Source of the DNA: Spirillospora albida
GTDB lineage: Bacteria > Actinomycetota > Actinomycetes > Streptosporangiales > Streptosporangiaceae
Reading direction: 5' to 3'
DNA: 64,000 bases
Assembly: GCF_000718255.1 (NCBI RefSeq)
Contig: NZ_JOFJ01000012.1
Span: forward strand, 238,740-302,739
Within the stretch, counting starts at the first letter, position 1. Every line of letters starts with the position of its first letter. A program made the position numbers and the translations under genes. A model generated the notes under the pieces. It worked only from the letters and a program-made list of their open reading frames with translations, was not told where the DNA came from and did no database searches. Of this stretch, positions 25,343 through 34,894 are shown piece by piece.

Positions 25343-27535
25343 ATGGACGACAAGACGCAGGCGAACCCCGCCTACGCCGAAGGGCAGATGGCAAAGGCGT
25401 TCGTGACCGCGCTCGCGCACGAGGACGCCCCCGCGCGACGGCGGGCCGAAGAGCGGCTGCGGCGGTGGGCCGAGGTCGCCGCCGGCATGGTGGACGGAAC
25501 GCTGCGGATCGGGTCCCGGACGCCCGTCGAGGGACTGCCCGCATGGGTCACGCCCGAGGTCGTCCGGGGCGGCTTCGCCACCGGGACGGCCGCCGCCGGC
25601 GGACCGCTGCTGGAGCACGAGGAGGCGGCGGCCGAGCGGGCCGGGGTGGCCCCCACACGGCGGGCCCTGTTCCTGTACTCCCTGACGGACGCGGGGATGG
25701 CGGAGCTGTCCGGGCTGCTCGACAGCGGCCGGTACGACGCCGCGCTGCCCGAGGAGACCGCGCTGCCGGTGATGGCGTGGCTGCTGCGCGCCGGCGACCC
25801 GGCGCGGGCGCTGGACGTCCTGGAGGCGATCGGCCCGTTCAGCGACCGGCTGCGGTTCCGGCCCCGCCCCGGCGCGGCCCAGGAGGACCCTTCCCTGGTG
25901 TGCCGCACCAGCGTCGGGCAGGTCCGGGGCGGTCTGGCGTCGCGGCGGCCGAACGCCAGGGTCGCGGCGATGAACGAGGCGCTCACCGTCTGGAACCCGT
26001 TCGCGGACGTCCTGCTCGCGCACTGGCTCGAGACCGTGCGGGACGGGCGGGTCGGGGCCGTCGAGCCGGGCGGGTGGCGGGAGCGGGGCGCCGAGCTGAT
26101 CGCGGAGTACCGCCGGCTGGCGTCCGAGAACACCCTGTGCACCAAGCACGACAAGCCCGGAGAGAACCTGGCCGTCCTGCGGGAGTCGCTGGAGGACGTG
26201 CTGGACGGGCGGGCGCCGTCGCGGCTGCTGCCGCGCGCGGTGGAGAGCATGGTCGCCAAGCGCGGGCTGCCCGGGACCGGGGCCCATGCCGCCCTGCGGG
26301 CGCGGCAGGCCGGTCATGCGGCGCGGCCGACGCATCACGAAATGGCGCGGATCGTCCTGGCCCGGCTCTCGGAGGTGCCGGCGCAGGCGGGGCTGCCCGC
26401 GACGGAGCCCTACGTCCGGGCGGTCACGGCGGACGAGGAGCGGCGAACGGGGGTGCCCGAGGGGACCGAGCTGCCCGATCGGCTGCGCGCCTGCGTGGAG
26501 AGCGCCCTGCGCGCTCCCGTGGAGACGCTCGTGGAGCGCGGGCTCGTCCCCTCGGCGGAGGTGCTGGCACGGCTCGTCCCGCAGCTGACGGCGGCGGCCG
26601 TCGCGCGGGCGTACGAGGACGAGGCGCTCCAGAAGGTGGTCGCCGCCACCTACCGGGCCTTCCGCAACCGGCGGTCGCTCCTGCTGCTGAACCTGGAGAG
26701 CCAGGTCAGGGTGGACGAGCTTCCGTGGATGAAGGCCGTGGAGCCGTACCGGCGGCGGGGCGCCGCGGAGCGGGAGGGCGCGCGGGAGGTCCTGGTCCAG
26801 CTGGGCGAACTCGCGCTCCAGGGCTTCCCGGGCACGCTCCTGCCGAACACGTTCGTCCGGGAGCTGACCGCCCTGGCGAAGACCGCCGGGGTGGACGCGC
26901 CGTTCGTGGAGGAGCTCGCGGCGGACATCTTCATGGGCGCGTTCGCTCCCAAGTTCCTTCGTGCCGCCAAGCTCGCCGGAGAGCTGCTGGACGGCACCCT
27001 GTACGCGCGCTACTACGGGATCGACTACACGGCCGTGCGGGCGATGTCCGACGGGTTCGCCCAGCTCTGCCGGGAGCGGGCGGACGTGCGCCGGGGCGGG
27101 TCGTGGGTGGCGGCCAACGGAATGGTGATCGAGCAGGCGCAGATCCTGACGACGCACAACCTCGCGGCGCTCGTCCATGTGGGCGCCGACCCCGTCGCCG
27201 GGTGGGACGATCTGGCGCGGCGCGCGTTCGGTGCCGCCCGCCGGCTCGTCAGGTCGCTGGCGGGCCGCCCGCGCCCGCTCGGCACGGTCAAGGACGCCGC
27301 GTACGCGTGGCGGCAGGCCGTCTTCTTCCTGTCCCTGTGCGGCCTGAAGGAGCAGGTCTCGGTCCTGGCATGGATGCAGGACGAACTGGACCGCTCCCCC
27401 GGCGACGTCGCGCGGCGGCTCGGCCCCGCCGTGGCGGGGCTGCGGCAGGCGCTGACCGGCGCCGAGATCGGCGCCTCGCCCGCGGCGCGGCGGTTCACCG
27501 GCTGGAGCACCGGCGGGCACTGGATCCTGAGCTGA
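25343..27535 (+). CDS. Unknown 730-aa protein, first gene of the yeh-like operon
   Basis: A 730-residue soluble, mostly helical protein that I cannot assign to a family. Recognisable stretches are VTALAHEDAPARRRAEERLRRWAEV near the start, a long helical middle (EDEALQKVVAATYRAFRNRRSLLLLNLESQVRV), FMGAFAPKFLRAAKLAGELLDGTLYARYYGIDY, and a C-terminus ending TGWSTGGHWILS. No signal peptide or membrane helix. ATG 25343 directly abuts the tRNA-like gene and has no Shine-Dalgarno; ATG 25388, with GAAGGG just upstream, is an alternative. The gene leads the SWIM-VWA-MoxR-DUF5682 operon and is probably its largest accessory or target-binding subunit (inference). Confidence 0.7.
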   Translation: MDDKTQANPAYAEGQMAKAFVTALAHEDAPARRRAEERLRRWAEVAAGMVDGTLRIGSRTPVEGLPAWVTPEVVRGGFATGTAAAGGPLLEHEEAAAERAGVAPTRRALFLYSLTDAGMAELSGLLDSGRYDAALPEETALPVMAWLLRAGDPARALDVLEAIGPFSDRLRFRPRPGAAQEDPSLVCRTSVGQVRGGLASRRPNARVAAMNEALTVWNPFADVLLAHWLETVRDGRVGAVEPGGWRERGAELIAEYRRLASENTLCTKHDKPGENLAVLRESLEDVLDGRAPSRLLPRAVESMVAKRGLPGTGAHAALRARQAGHAARPTHHEMARIVLARLSEVPAQAGLPATEPYVRAVTADEERRTGVPEGTELPDRLRACVESALRAPVETLVERGLVPSAEVLARLVPQLTAAAVARAYEDEALQKVVAATYRAFRNRRSLLLLNLESQVRVDELPWMKAVEPYRRRGAAEREGAREVLVQLGELALQGFPGTLLPNTFVRELTALAKTAGVDAPFVEELAADIFMGAFAPKFLRAAKLAGELLDGTLYARYYGIDYTAVRAMSDGFAQLCRERADVRRGGSWVAANGMVIEQAQILTTHNLAALVHVGADPVAGWDDLARRAFGAARRLVRSLAGRPRPLGTVKDAAYAWRQAVFFLSLCGLKEQVSVLAWMQDELDRSPGDVARRLGPAVAGLRQALTGAEIGASPAARRFTGWSTGGHWILS

Positions 27536-27625
27536 TCCTCCGCCGAATGTCGGACCCCGCTGGGAGGCTTTCACCACCTGCCGGGCGATGGCCCGGACGG
27601 GCTCCGGCACGGGTGGAGGTCGAAG

Positions 27626-28111
27626 GTGGAGAAGGCTCCCTGGGAGCGGTCGAGCGCGGTCCGGGTGGTGCCGCCCGTCCAGCCGCGGAAGCTGGCCAAG
27701 GTGCCGTTCGTCGAGCTGGCGGACGGCCGGCTGCGGGGTGTCGTGTCGAGCGGGTCCGACATGGCGCGGGTGTACGTCTCGTCGTTCGAGGCCGGTTCGC
27801 ACGACTTCGGCTGCAGCACGAACAACAACCGTCCGTGCGGGGGCCTGTCCGGGTACCCCTGCAAGCATCTGCACGCCCTCGCCGACGAGGCCGTGAAGCA
27901 GTACGGGCTCGACCGGGTCGCCCGCTACCTGCGCGTGGAGGTCGGTGAGGACGGCGACCTCGTGGGGGCGATGGGCGGGTCCAGGGCGAAGGCCCCCGCG
28001 GCGGCCGTGTTCAGCCGGTTCCTGCGTCACCTGTCCTATCTGGAGGTGCCCGGGACGGCCGAGCCGCTGCCGGAGATGGACTGGTTCCCGGCTTTCGGGG
28101 CGGTGCGCTGA
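27626..28111 (+). CDS. SWIM-type zinc-finger protein
   Basis: A 161-residue protein with a SWIM-like zinc motif: Cys 63, Cys 71, Cys 79, His 81/His 83 in FGCSTNNNRPCGG...YPCKHLHALADE. SWIM fingers bind DNA or proteins. It is short compared with E. coli YehQ (over 600 residues), so the rest of the YehQ-like function may be carried by the next gene. GTG 27626 is firmly placed by GGAGGT 5 nt upstream. Its stop overlaps the next start (TGATG, 28109-28113), so the two are coupled. The 90 nt before it hold only the ribosome site. Confidence 0.83.
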   Translation: MEKAPWERSSAVRVVPPVQPRKLAKVPFVELADGRLRGVVSSGSDMARVYVSSFEAGSHDFGCSTNNNRPCGGLSGYPCKHLHALADEAVKQYGLDRVARYLRVEVGEDGDLVGAMGGSRAKAPAAAVFSRFLRHLSYLEVPGTAEPLPEMDWFPAFGAVR

Positions 28112-29481
28112 TGCTGGCCGTGCAGCTCGGCGAGCTGCTCGACGGGGCACCGGAGGGCGTCGGGGCCGCCCTCGACGTGATCGCGGGTTTCGACGAGGCG
28201 CTCGCGCGGGGGCTCGGGCGGCTCGGTGAGGACGGGTCGCTCCAGGCGCTCGCGGGCGCGCTCGCGGGCTCGCCGCTCGGGCCGGTCGCCGCGGAGGCGG
28301 CGGAGAAGATCGCGATCGGCGGTCTCGGCGACGAGCGGCTGACCGCCATGGCGGCGGGGCGGAGCGCCGTGTTCGGCGCGGTCCACGACGCGCTGCTCGC
28401 CCGGCTGGACGGGGCGCTCGGGCGTGAGCGGATCGCCTGGGAGGACGGGCCGGCGGGTGAGCCCGCCGCCGCGAACCTGCTGAGCGGATGCCGCTCCTGG
28501 CTTGGCGAGCTGGCCATCGCGGGCTGGCGGGGCGTCGACCACGACCTGGTGTCGGCGTCCGACCCGGTGGTGGAGGCGCTTTTGGCCGAGCCCCGGCTGC
28601 GGCGCCTCGCGGTCCTGCTCGACGGGTTCGCGGCGGAGCTGCGGGCGTCATCGCCGGTGGCGACGATGGAGCGGCTGCCCGTCCGGCGCTGGGCCGACCT
28701 GTGGGCGCGCGCGCTGCTGCTGGCCCGCGGAGCCGGTTCCACCGTGCCGGCCGGGACGGTCTCGGGTCGGCTGCTCATCCTGGGCGCGGAGGTGCACGAG
28801 CACGCCACCGCCGTCCAGGTGCGGGTGCACGGCATCCTGGAAGGCGGCGACGGGCCCCGCCTGGTGCGGGCGGGCGTCGCGGCGGCGAAGGTCGACACGA
28901 TCACCGGCCCGGCCGTGTGGAACCTGCTCGGCGATCACCCCGCGCTCCTCGCGGCACTGGCCGAGCACCGCGGCCTGGACGTCCAGGACATGCCCGTCGC
29001 CGGCGGCGGCGACCTCGTCTGGGACGACGGGCGCGCCAATGCCGGTGAGCCCGCCGACCCGTTCGCCACCGCCCGCGTCCGGCTGGCGGAGGCGTCCGCG
29101 CCCGCCGTCCCGCCCCTGGAGCGGCACCCGGTGCGCATCGCCGAGCCCGTGCTCCTGGAGGGCTACACGGTGAAGGACGGCAAGCTCGAGCTGGACGGGC
29201 ATTCCATCGAACTCGACCTCGACCGCCTTCCCCCGTCCGGGCCGCTCACCCCGCAGCTGGTCGCCGCGTCCACGTCCTGTATCGGGCTGGTCCGCTGGGA
29301 CGACCGCTGGAGGGTGCAGCCCCTCGCCGTCCAGGCGACGGTGCGGAAGAAGCCCGTCGAGGCGCACAACGGCGACTGGGCCCAGGGCCCGACGGATCCG
29401 AAGGTCGTCAAGGCGGAGGCGCGATCGGGTGACGTGGTCGCGGTCCTGCGCGAGCGCGCGGGAAGGCTGCTGCGCAAGTGA
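28111..29481 (+). CDS. Unknown 456-aa protein of the yeh-like operon
   Basis: A 456-residue soluble protein not recognised by family. The first 180 residues are Ala/Leu-rich helices (LDVIAGFDEALARGLGRLGEDGSL). The middle has a beta-rich part (GRLLILGAEVHEHATAVQVRVHGIL), and the C-terminal part is again beta-rich (LLEGYTVKDGKLELDGHSIELDL, CIGLVRWDDRWRVQPLAVQAT). Lying between the short SWIM protein and the VWA protein with overlaps on both sides (TGATG and GTGA), it may correspond to the region separated from a longer YehQ-like SWIM protein (inference). Confidence 0.75.
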   Translation: MLAVQLGELLDGAPEGVGAALDVIAGFDEALARGLGRLGEDGSLQALAGALAGSPLGPVAAEAAEKIAIGGLGDERLTAMAAGRSAVFGAVHDALLARLDGALGRERIAWEDGPAGEPAAANLLSGCRSWLGELAIAGWRGVDHDLVSASDPVVEALLAEPRLRRLAVLLDGFAAELRASSPVATMERLPVRRWADLWARALLLARGAGSTVPAGTVSGRLLILGAEVHEHATAVQVRVHGILEGGDGPRLVRAGVAAAKVDTITGPAVWNLLGDHPALLAALAEHRGLDVQDMPVAGGGDLVWDDGRANAGEPADPFATARVRLAEASAPAVPPLERHPVRIAEPVLLEGYTVKDGKLELDGHSIELDLDRLPPSGPLTPQLVAASTSCIGLVRWDDRWRVQPLAVQATVRKKPVEAHNGDWAQGPTDPKVVKAEARSGDVVAVLRERAGRLLRK

Positions 29482-30773
29482 GCACTCACGAGGACACCGG
29501 CGCGCGCGAGGACAACCACCGGCAGGTCCTGTACTGGCGGCTGCTGAGCCGGCTGTTCGACCACGAGGAGCAGCCCTCGCTGGAGGCGGCGAGCGTCGCC
29601 GTCGTCGGCGACGCCGGCCTGCCCGCCCCCGTGCTCGACCCGGGCATCTCCATCGACAACCTCGTCCAGCGGTTCCCCGAGCTGGCCGACGAGCTCGACG
29701 GCGTCATGTCCCCCGCCGGGGACGGCGAGCCCCGGGAGCGCGTGCGGCGCGCGGCCCTCGCGTCCAAGCTGCTGCTCAACGTGTTCGCCACCGGATCGGG
29801 CTCAGTGTCGGCCACGCAGCTCGCCTGCTGGCAGAAGGACGCGGGCCGGCTCCGCCAAGCCCTCGGTGAGGAGGGCGCGGGCGGGATGGGGGGCCTCCTG
29901 GCCGAGATCGAGGGCGGCCTCGTCAAGCGGATGCACCTGCGGGAGGTGCTCGCCGACCCGGCGCTGGCGTCCCGGCTCACGCCCAGCATGTCGCTCGTCG
30001 AGCAGCTGCTGCGCGACAAGGCGAACCTGTCGGGCGTCGCGCTCGCGAACGCGAAGAAGCTGATCCGCCGGTACGTGGACGAGGTCGCCGAGGTCCTGCG
30101 GACGCAGGTGGCGCAGACGAGCGCCGGAACGATCGACCGGTCCGTCCCGCCGAAGCGCGTGTTCCGCAACCTCGACCTCGAGCGCACCATCTGGAAGAAC
30201 CTCACGAACTGGAGCCCCGAGGACGAGCGGCTCTATGTCGACAGGCTCTTCTACCGGCACACCGCCAAGCGGACGACCCCCGCCAAGCTCATCGTGGTCG
30301 TCGACCAGTCGGGTTCCATGGTCGACTCCATGGTGAACTGCACGATCCTCGCGTCCATCTTCGCGGGGCTTCCCAAGGTGGACGTCCACCTCATCGCCTA
30401 CGACACGCGGGCGATCGACCTGACGCCGTGGGTGCACGACCCGTTCGAGGTCCTGCTGCGCACGAAGCTCGGCGGCGGCAACGACGGCCCGGTCGCGCTG
30501 GAGACGGCCAGACCGAAGATCACCGATCCGCGCAACACCGTCATGGTGTGGATCTCCGACTTCTACGAGTTCGACCGCTCCCAGCCGCTGTTCACCGGCA
30601 TCGAGGGGCTGCACCGGTCCGGGGTGAAGTTCATCCCCGTGGGTTCGGTGAACAGCTCCGGCACGCAGATCGTGAACCCGTGGTTCCGGCAGCGCTTCAA
30701 GGCGCTCGGCACCCCGGTCGTCTCCGGCCACATCCGCAAGCTCGTCTTCGAGCTCAAGAACTTCCTCGACTGA
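29478..30773 (+). CDS. VWA-domain protein (YehP-like)
   Basis: A 431-residue cytoplasmic protein. The first 260 residues are helical (QVLYWRLLSRLFDHEEQ, LVEQLLRDKANLSGVALANAKKLIRRYVDEVAEVL). The C-terminal VWA domain has a full MIDAS motif DQSGSM with Asp 276, plus the later Thr (KLGGGNDG region) and Asp (WISDFYEF) positions for metal binding. In MoxR systems the VWA partner recruits or positions substrates for the AAA+ ATPase, encoded 10 nt downstream. GTG 29478 overlaps the previous stop (GTGA). It corresponds to E. coli YehP by neighbourhood and domain type. Confidence 0.88.
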   Translation: MSTHEDTGAREDNHRQVLYWRLLSRLFDHEEQPSLEAASVAVVGDAGLPAPVLDPGISIDNLVQRFPELADELDGVMSPAGDGEPRERVRRAALASKLLLNVFATGSGSVSATQLACWQKDAGRLRQALGEEGAGGMGGLLAEIEGGLVKRMHLREVLADPALASRLTPSMSLVEQLLRDKANLSGVALANAKKLIRRYVDEVAEVLRTQVAQTSAGTIDRSVPPKRVFRNLDLERTIWKNLTNWSPEDERLYVDRLFYRHTAKRTTPAKLIVVVDQSGSMVDSMVNCTILASIFAGLPKVDVHLIAYDTRAIDLTPWVHDPFEVLLRTKLGGGNDGPVALETARPKITDPRNTVMVWISDFYEFDRSQPLFTGIEGLHRSGVKFIPVGSVNSSGTQIVNPWFRQRFKALGTPVVSGHIRKLVFELKNFLD

Positions 30774-30783
30774 AGGAGAGCGA

Positions 30784-31899
30784 ATGACCGACATGCTGCG
30801 CGCGCCCGCCGAGGTGAAGTACGCCGAGGAGCTCGACTACCTCGAGTCGATCGACGACGGCCCGAAGCCGTTCTCGTGGCGGCTCAGCCCGAAGATGGTC
30901 CGGCTGTTCGTCCTCGGTTCCGAGCGGGCCGACGGACTGGACCGGGAGATCCCGCAGAAGTGGTTCGGCGACCGGAGCTTCGTGGAGCGCAGCATCGTGA
31001 CGCTCGCGTCCGACCGCGGGCTGCTGCTGATCGGCGACCCCGGCACCGGGAAGAGCTGGCTCGCCGAGCTGCTCTCCGCCGCGATCTGCCGCAACTCGAC
31101 GCTCGTCGTCCAGGGCACGGCCGGCACCACCGAGGACCACATCAAGTACTCGTGGAACGTCTCGATGGTCATCGCGAAGGGCCAGTCCCGGGCGTCGATG
31201 ATCCCCTCGCCGATCATGACGGCGATGGAGGCCGGCGTGATCGGCCGGTTCGAGGAGCTGACCCGCTCCACCAGCGACGTGCAGGACGCGCTCATCTCGA
31301 TCCTGTCCGAGAAGTACGTGTCGATCCCGGAGCTGGACGACGACAACATCGTGTTCGCCAAGCCCGGGTTCTCCATCATCGCGACGGCCAACAGCCGCGA
31401 CCGGGGCGTGAACGACCTGTCGTCCGCGCTGAAGCGCCGGTTCAACTTCGTGAAGATCCCGGTGGTGACGAACAAGCGCAGCGAGGAGGAGATCGTCCGG
31501 TTCCGGACGACGGAGCTGCTGCGCCGGCACGAGATCGAGCTGGAGCTGCCGCCGACGCTGCTGGACGTCCTGCTGCAGAGCTTCGCCGATCTGCGCACCG
31601 CCGCCGCGTCCGCGACCAGCGACGACGAGAAGCTCGAATCGGCGCTGTCGACGGCCGAGCAGATCGGCGTGCTGGAGGACGCGATCCTGCACAGCCAGTT
31701 CTTCGGCGACCGGACGCTGCGCCCGGAGACCCTCGGCTCCTCGCTCGTCGGGTCCCTGGCCCGCCGCACCCCGGAGGACCTCGCGATCCTCAACAAGTAC
31801 TGGCACGGCGTCGTCGAGCCCCGCACGAAGAAGGACGGGGACGGCACCTGGCAGGGCTTCCTGGAGGGCGGCCGCGACGCGATCAAGACCCTGTCGTGA
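30784..31899 (+). CDS. MoxR-type AAA+ ATPase (YehL-like)
   Basis: A 371-residue MoxR AAA+ ATPase. Walker A GDPGTGKS is at residues 84-91. The segment GRFEELTRSTSDVQDALISILSEKY carries the acidic residues at the Walker B / ESI position in place of the usual DEINR. Sensor 1 is in IATANSRDRGVNDLSSALKRRFNF, with the arginine finger RR there. The C-terminal half holds the lid helices. It should be an ATP-driven chaperone/remodelling ring working with the VWA protein just upstream. The stop overlaps the DUF5682 start (GTGA). Confidence 0.88.
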   Translation: MTDMLRAPAEVKYAEELDYLESIDDGPKPFSWRLSPKMVRLFVLGSERADGLDREIPQKWFGDRSFVERSIVTLASDRGLLLIGDPGTGKSWLAELLSAAICRNSTLVVQGTAGTTEDHIKYSWNVSMVIAKGQSRASMIPSPIMTAMEAGVIGRFEELTRSTSDVQDALISILSEKYVSIPELDDDNIVFAKPGFSIIATANSRDRGVNDLSSALKRRFNFVKIPVVTNKRSEEEIVRFRTTELLRRHEIELELPPTLLDVLLQSFADLRTAAASATSDDEKLESALSTAEQIGVLEDAILHSQFFGDRTLRPETLGSSLVGSLARRTPEDLAILNKYWHGVVEPRTKKDGDGTWQGFLEGGRDAIKTLS

Positions 31900-34676
31900 C
31901 CGGGCGCGGAAGGGAGGCGGAGATCGAGGGCGCGCGCGGGGGCGCGGACACGTTCGCGGCGCTGCGCGAGCAGCTGCTCGGCGCGGCGGAGGCGTTCGGC
32001 GGAGACGCGGTGTCCGGCATCCTCGCGGGGATGGTCGACGACGTCGACCGGGCGCTGGGCGAACGTCTGGAGATCTTCCCGGTGTGCCACCACTCGCCGG
32101 CGTCCGCGCTGGCGATGGCGCGGCGGCTGCGGGAGAAGCGGCCGTCCGTGATCTACCTGGAGCTCTGCGAGGACCTGCGGCCCCTGCTGGACGAGCTCCG
32201 CAACTGCCGGCTGCCCGTCGCGCTGCAGGCGTTCGCGAACGAGACCGCCGGCTTCCCGAAGGAGTGGGCGCCGCTCAGCGTGGTCGCGCCGATCACCGAG
32301 GCGTCCGCCGAGTACCAGGCGATCGCGTACGCGCTCGACACCCCGGGCGTCGAGATCGTCCTCGTCGACCGGTCCGCCGACCACGTCTTCCAGTGGCAGC
32401 CGGACGAGCGGGAGCAGGCCGGGCCCGACGACGAGGAGGCCCTGCACGGCGACGCGGTCGGCGTCGAGATCGGCGACCTGCGGCCCCGGTTCGCGGAGCT
32501 GGAGGAGCACCTCCTGCACCACGGGAAGGTGCGGCACTGGTCGGAATGGTGGGACCAGTACGTCGAGCAGCCCCTCGCGGGCGCCGACCACGCCACGTAC
32601 CGGCAGGTCATGGTGCTGATCGGCAGCCTGTTCCGGCGGCTCGCCCCCGAGCGCGGCGACCGCGACCGCCGCGACGAGGAGCGCGAGCGGTACATGTGGA
32701 CGCGGATGCGCGAGCACCTCGCGGCGACCGGCACCGACCCGTCCGCCTGCCTGTACGTGTGCGGCGCGGCGCACGCCGCCGGTCGCGTCGAGCAGTTCGG
32801 GCTGGACGCGGCCGGCACGGCGTACGAGATCTCGCCGCGGACGGAGACCCGCTGGCAGTACGGGCTGATCCCGTCCAGCCACTCGGCGATCGAGGCGCAG
32901 TTCGGTCTGGCGCGGGGCTCGGTGTCGATCGCGGCGGCGACGTTCGCGAAGCAGGTGAAGCGCGGCGGCGTCACGCCGTTCCGGCTGAAGGACCAGCCCG
33001 GCAAGGGCAGACCGCTCAAGGCCGGCGCGCCGGACGCCCCGGGCGCCGACCGGCTGACCGGCTTCCTGTCCACCGCGCCCGAACCCGGCGGCCTGGACGA
33101 GGCGGAGCTGCTCGGCTGGTGCGTCGACATCGTCCGGCTCGCCCGCCGCAACGGGTACCTGTCGAGCACCGCCGACGCGATCGCCGTGTTCGAGACGTCG
33201 GTGCTGCTGGCCGGGATGCGGGGCCGGTCGCGCCCCACCCCGTACGACTTCCAGGACGCGGCGGTCACCTGCATCGAGAAGGACACCGTGCCGGGCCGCC
33301 GGGACGTCCGGCACCTGTGCGAGATCCTGCTCGGCGGCGACCGGATCGGCTCCGTCGGCTACGCGTCGCTGCCGCCGCTGGCCCGCGACGTCTTCGACCG
33401 GCTCGCGCCGCTGGGCCTCGACCTGGAGAAGCGCACGATCCAGCGGGCGCTCCTCGACCTGGACGCGAGCCCGGACCTCGTCCCGTGCTCGCATCTGCTG
33501 TGGACGCTGAAGCGGCTCATGCCGGAGCGGGCCGTCCGCCCCATCATGGGGTCGCGGAGGCTCGGGGAGCGGTCGCGGCAGGAGAGCTGGGACCTCGCGC
33601 TCGGCCAGTACCAGCGGGAGCTGGTGGAGCTCGGGTACGAGGGCGTCACGGTGGAGCAGGTCCTGGAGCGGCGGCTGCGCAGGGCCGTGCACGCGCCCCG
33701 CGCGACGGCCGCGGTGGCGCTCGCCGCGGTCGAGGACGCGCTGCTCTTCCTCCGCGGACGCCGCGTCGCCGACGAGCTGGGCGCCCGCGCGGTGGAGCTC
33801 CTCGCGGCCGAGCGGACCGTCGACGACGCGCCCGAGGTGCTCCGCCGGATCCGCCGGCTCCTCACCCATTTCCGCGCCACGGAGCCCGAGCTGCCCGCCT
33901 GGTGCGGCGCGTTCGTCACCGAGGGCTACGCGCGGTACTGCACGCTGCTGCCGACGGCGTTCACCGACGACGACATCGGGGTGCGGCAGGTCGCGGCGAT
34001 GCTCGGGTTCCTGTTCGGGATGGAGAGCCTCGCGCTGTCCCTCGGCTGCGACCACGCCCAGCTGGAACTGGCCGTCCGGCAGTCGCATCCGGAGGCGCCC
34101 GCGAAGGCGGCACTGCTGTGGGCGGCGCGGTCCCAGCTCGGCCTGATGTCCAGGGACGAGCTGCGCGCCCGCTGCGACGAGCTGATCGCCGGCCCGCTGA
34201 CGGTCGGGTCGTTCCCGCTCTACCTGAGCGGTTTCGTGCAGGCCCTCGAGCCGGTGCCGACGCTGGCGCCGTTCGTGGTGGAGGTGCTGTCGAAGGCGTT
34301 CGCGCGTCTCCCCGACCAGGTCCTGCTGCCGTGGCTGCCGGGCCTGATCACGACGCTCCGCGACCACGCCCGCGAGCTCGTCCCGACCCTCGTCCGCGAG
34401 GCCGCCCGCACGTTCCCCGCGACGCTCGACGCCCTCGACGCCTGGACGCCCCCGTGGGAGGCGCCCGCGCGACCGGCGGCGCCGTCGGCCGCCGCGCCGC
34501 CGGGGCCCGTCACGGAGCTGCTGGCCGCCCACCCGGCGGCGACCGACGCGCTGGCCGGTCTGCTCGGGCAGCCGCTCGAGTGGCGGGCGCCGTCGTTTGG
34601 GGACGACCGGGCGGTGGCGGATCTCCTGGCCCGGTATCCCGACACCGCGAAGGCGCTCAGCGCCCTGACGCCCTGA
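31896..34676 (+). CDS. DUF5682 protein (YehM-like)
   Basis: A 926-residue soluble protein of the DUF5682 family. The N-terminal domain has RLEIFPVCHHSPASALAMARRLREKRPSVIYLE, a beta-alpha arrangement with conserved His-His, then VCGAAHAAGRVEQF and ISPRTETRWQYGLIPSSHSA. The C-terminal half is long and helical. GTG 31896 is set by the GTGA overlap with the MoxR gene; the open frame before it overlaps that gene and is rejected. The E. coli homologue YehM has no established activity. It ends the operon; the convergent small gene begins 23 nt later. Confidence 0.87.
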   Translation: MTGRGREAEIEGARGGADTFAALREQLLGAAEAFGGDAVSGILAGMVDDVDRALGERLEIFPVCHHSPASALAMARRLREKRPSVIYLELCEDLRPLLDELRNCRLPVALQAFANETAGFPKEWAPLSVVAPITEASAEYQAIAYALDTPGVEIVLVDRSADHVFQWQPDEREQAGPDDEEALHGDAVGVEIGDLRPRFAELEEHLLHHGKVRHWSEWWDQYVEQPLAGADHATYRQVMVLIGSLFRRLAPERGDRDRRDEERERYMWTRMREHLAATGTDPSACLYVCGAAHAAGRVEQFGLDAAGTAYEISPRTETRWQYGLIPSSHSAIEAQFGLARGSVSIAAATFAKQVKRGGVTPFRLKDQPGKGRPLKAGAPDAPGADRLTGFLSTAPEPGGLDEAELLGWCVDIVRLARRNGYLSSTADAIAVFETSVLLAGMRGRSRPTPYDFQDAAVTCIEKDTVPGRRDVRHLCEILLGGDRIGSVGYASLPPLARDVFDRLAPLGLDLEKRTIQRALLDLDASPDLVPCSHLLWTLKRLMPERAVRPIMGSRRLGERSRQESWDLALGQYQRELVELGYEGVTVEQVLERRLRRAVHAPRATAAVALAAVEDALLFLRGRRVADELGARAVELLAAERTVDDAPEVLRRIRRLLTHFRATEPELPAWCGAFVTEGYARYCTLLPTAFTDDDIGVRQVAAMLGFLFGMESLALSLGCDHAQLELAVRQSHPEAPAKAALLWAARSQLGLMSRDELRARCDELIAGPLTVGSFPLYLSGFVQALEPVPTLAPFVVEVLSKAFARLPDQVLLPWLPGLITTLRDHARELVPTLVREAARTFPATLDALDAWTPPWEAPARPAAPSAAAPPGPVTELLAAHPAATDALAGLLGQPLEWRAPSFGDDRAVADLLARYPDTAKALSALTP

Positions 34677-34699
34677 CGTCCCGACGTCCTGGCGCTCGC

Positions 34700-34894
34700 C
34701 TACGCGCCGTGCTTCAGGCGGTCGCGGACGTAGTCGACCAGGTGGCCGGGGCACGCCGCCCAGCGTGCCCCGGCCCGGTCGCGCACGCTGAACTCGACGG
34801 CGGCCCCGCAGGTGGCCTCGCCGCCCCAGGTGCACACCCCGGCACGGCTGCGGGTGCCCTCCGCGTGGTCGTCCGGCGGGAGACCTCCGTCCAT
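34700..34894 (-). CDS. Small Cys-containing protein, 64 aa
   Basis: A 64-residue protein with three Cys and a His arranged like a small zinc-binding unit: GVCTWGGEATCGAAVEF and ARWAACPGHLVDYVRDRLKHG. Similar small proteins with C-x-C spacing and a C-terminal CPGH are scattered in actinomycetes without known function. The third-position G/C bias fits a gene, but there is no clear Shine-Dalgarno before ATG 34894, so existence is likely rather than certain. Convergent with the DUF5682 gene. Confidence 0.5.
   Translation of the reverse strand: MDGGLPPDDHAEGTRSRAGVCTWGGEATCGAAVEFSVRDRAGARWAACPGHLVDYVRDRLKHGA

Noticed and set aside
25280..28651. Very long open reading frame (over 1100 codons) on the minus strand opposite the yeh-like operon
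   Set aside because: It is the antisense shadow of three plus-strand genes with clear domains, start signals and overlaps. Long antisense frames are common in DNA of this GC content, and its translation is Arg/Pro/Gly-rich without motifs.
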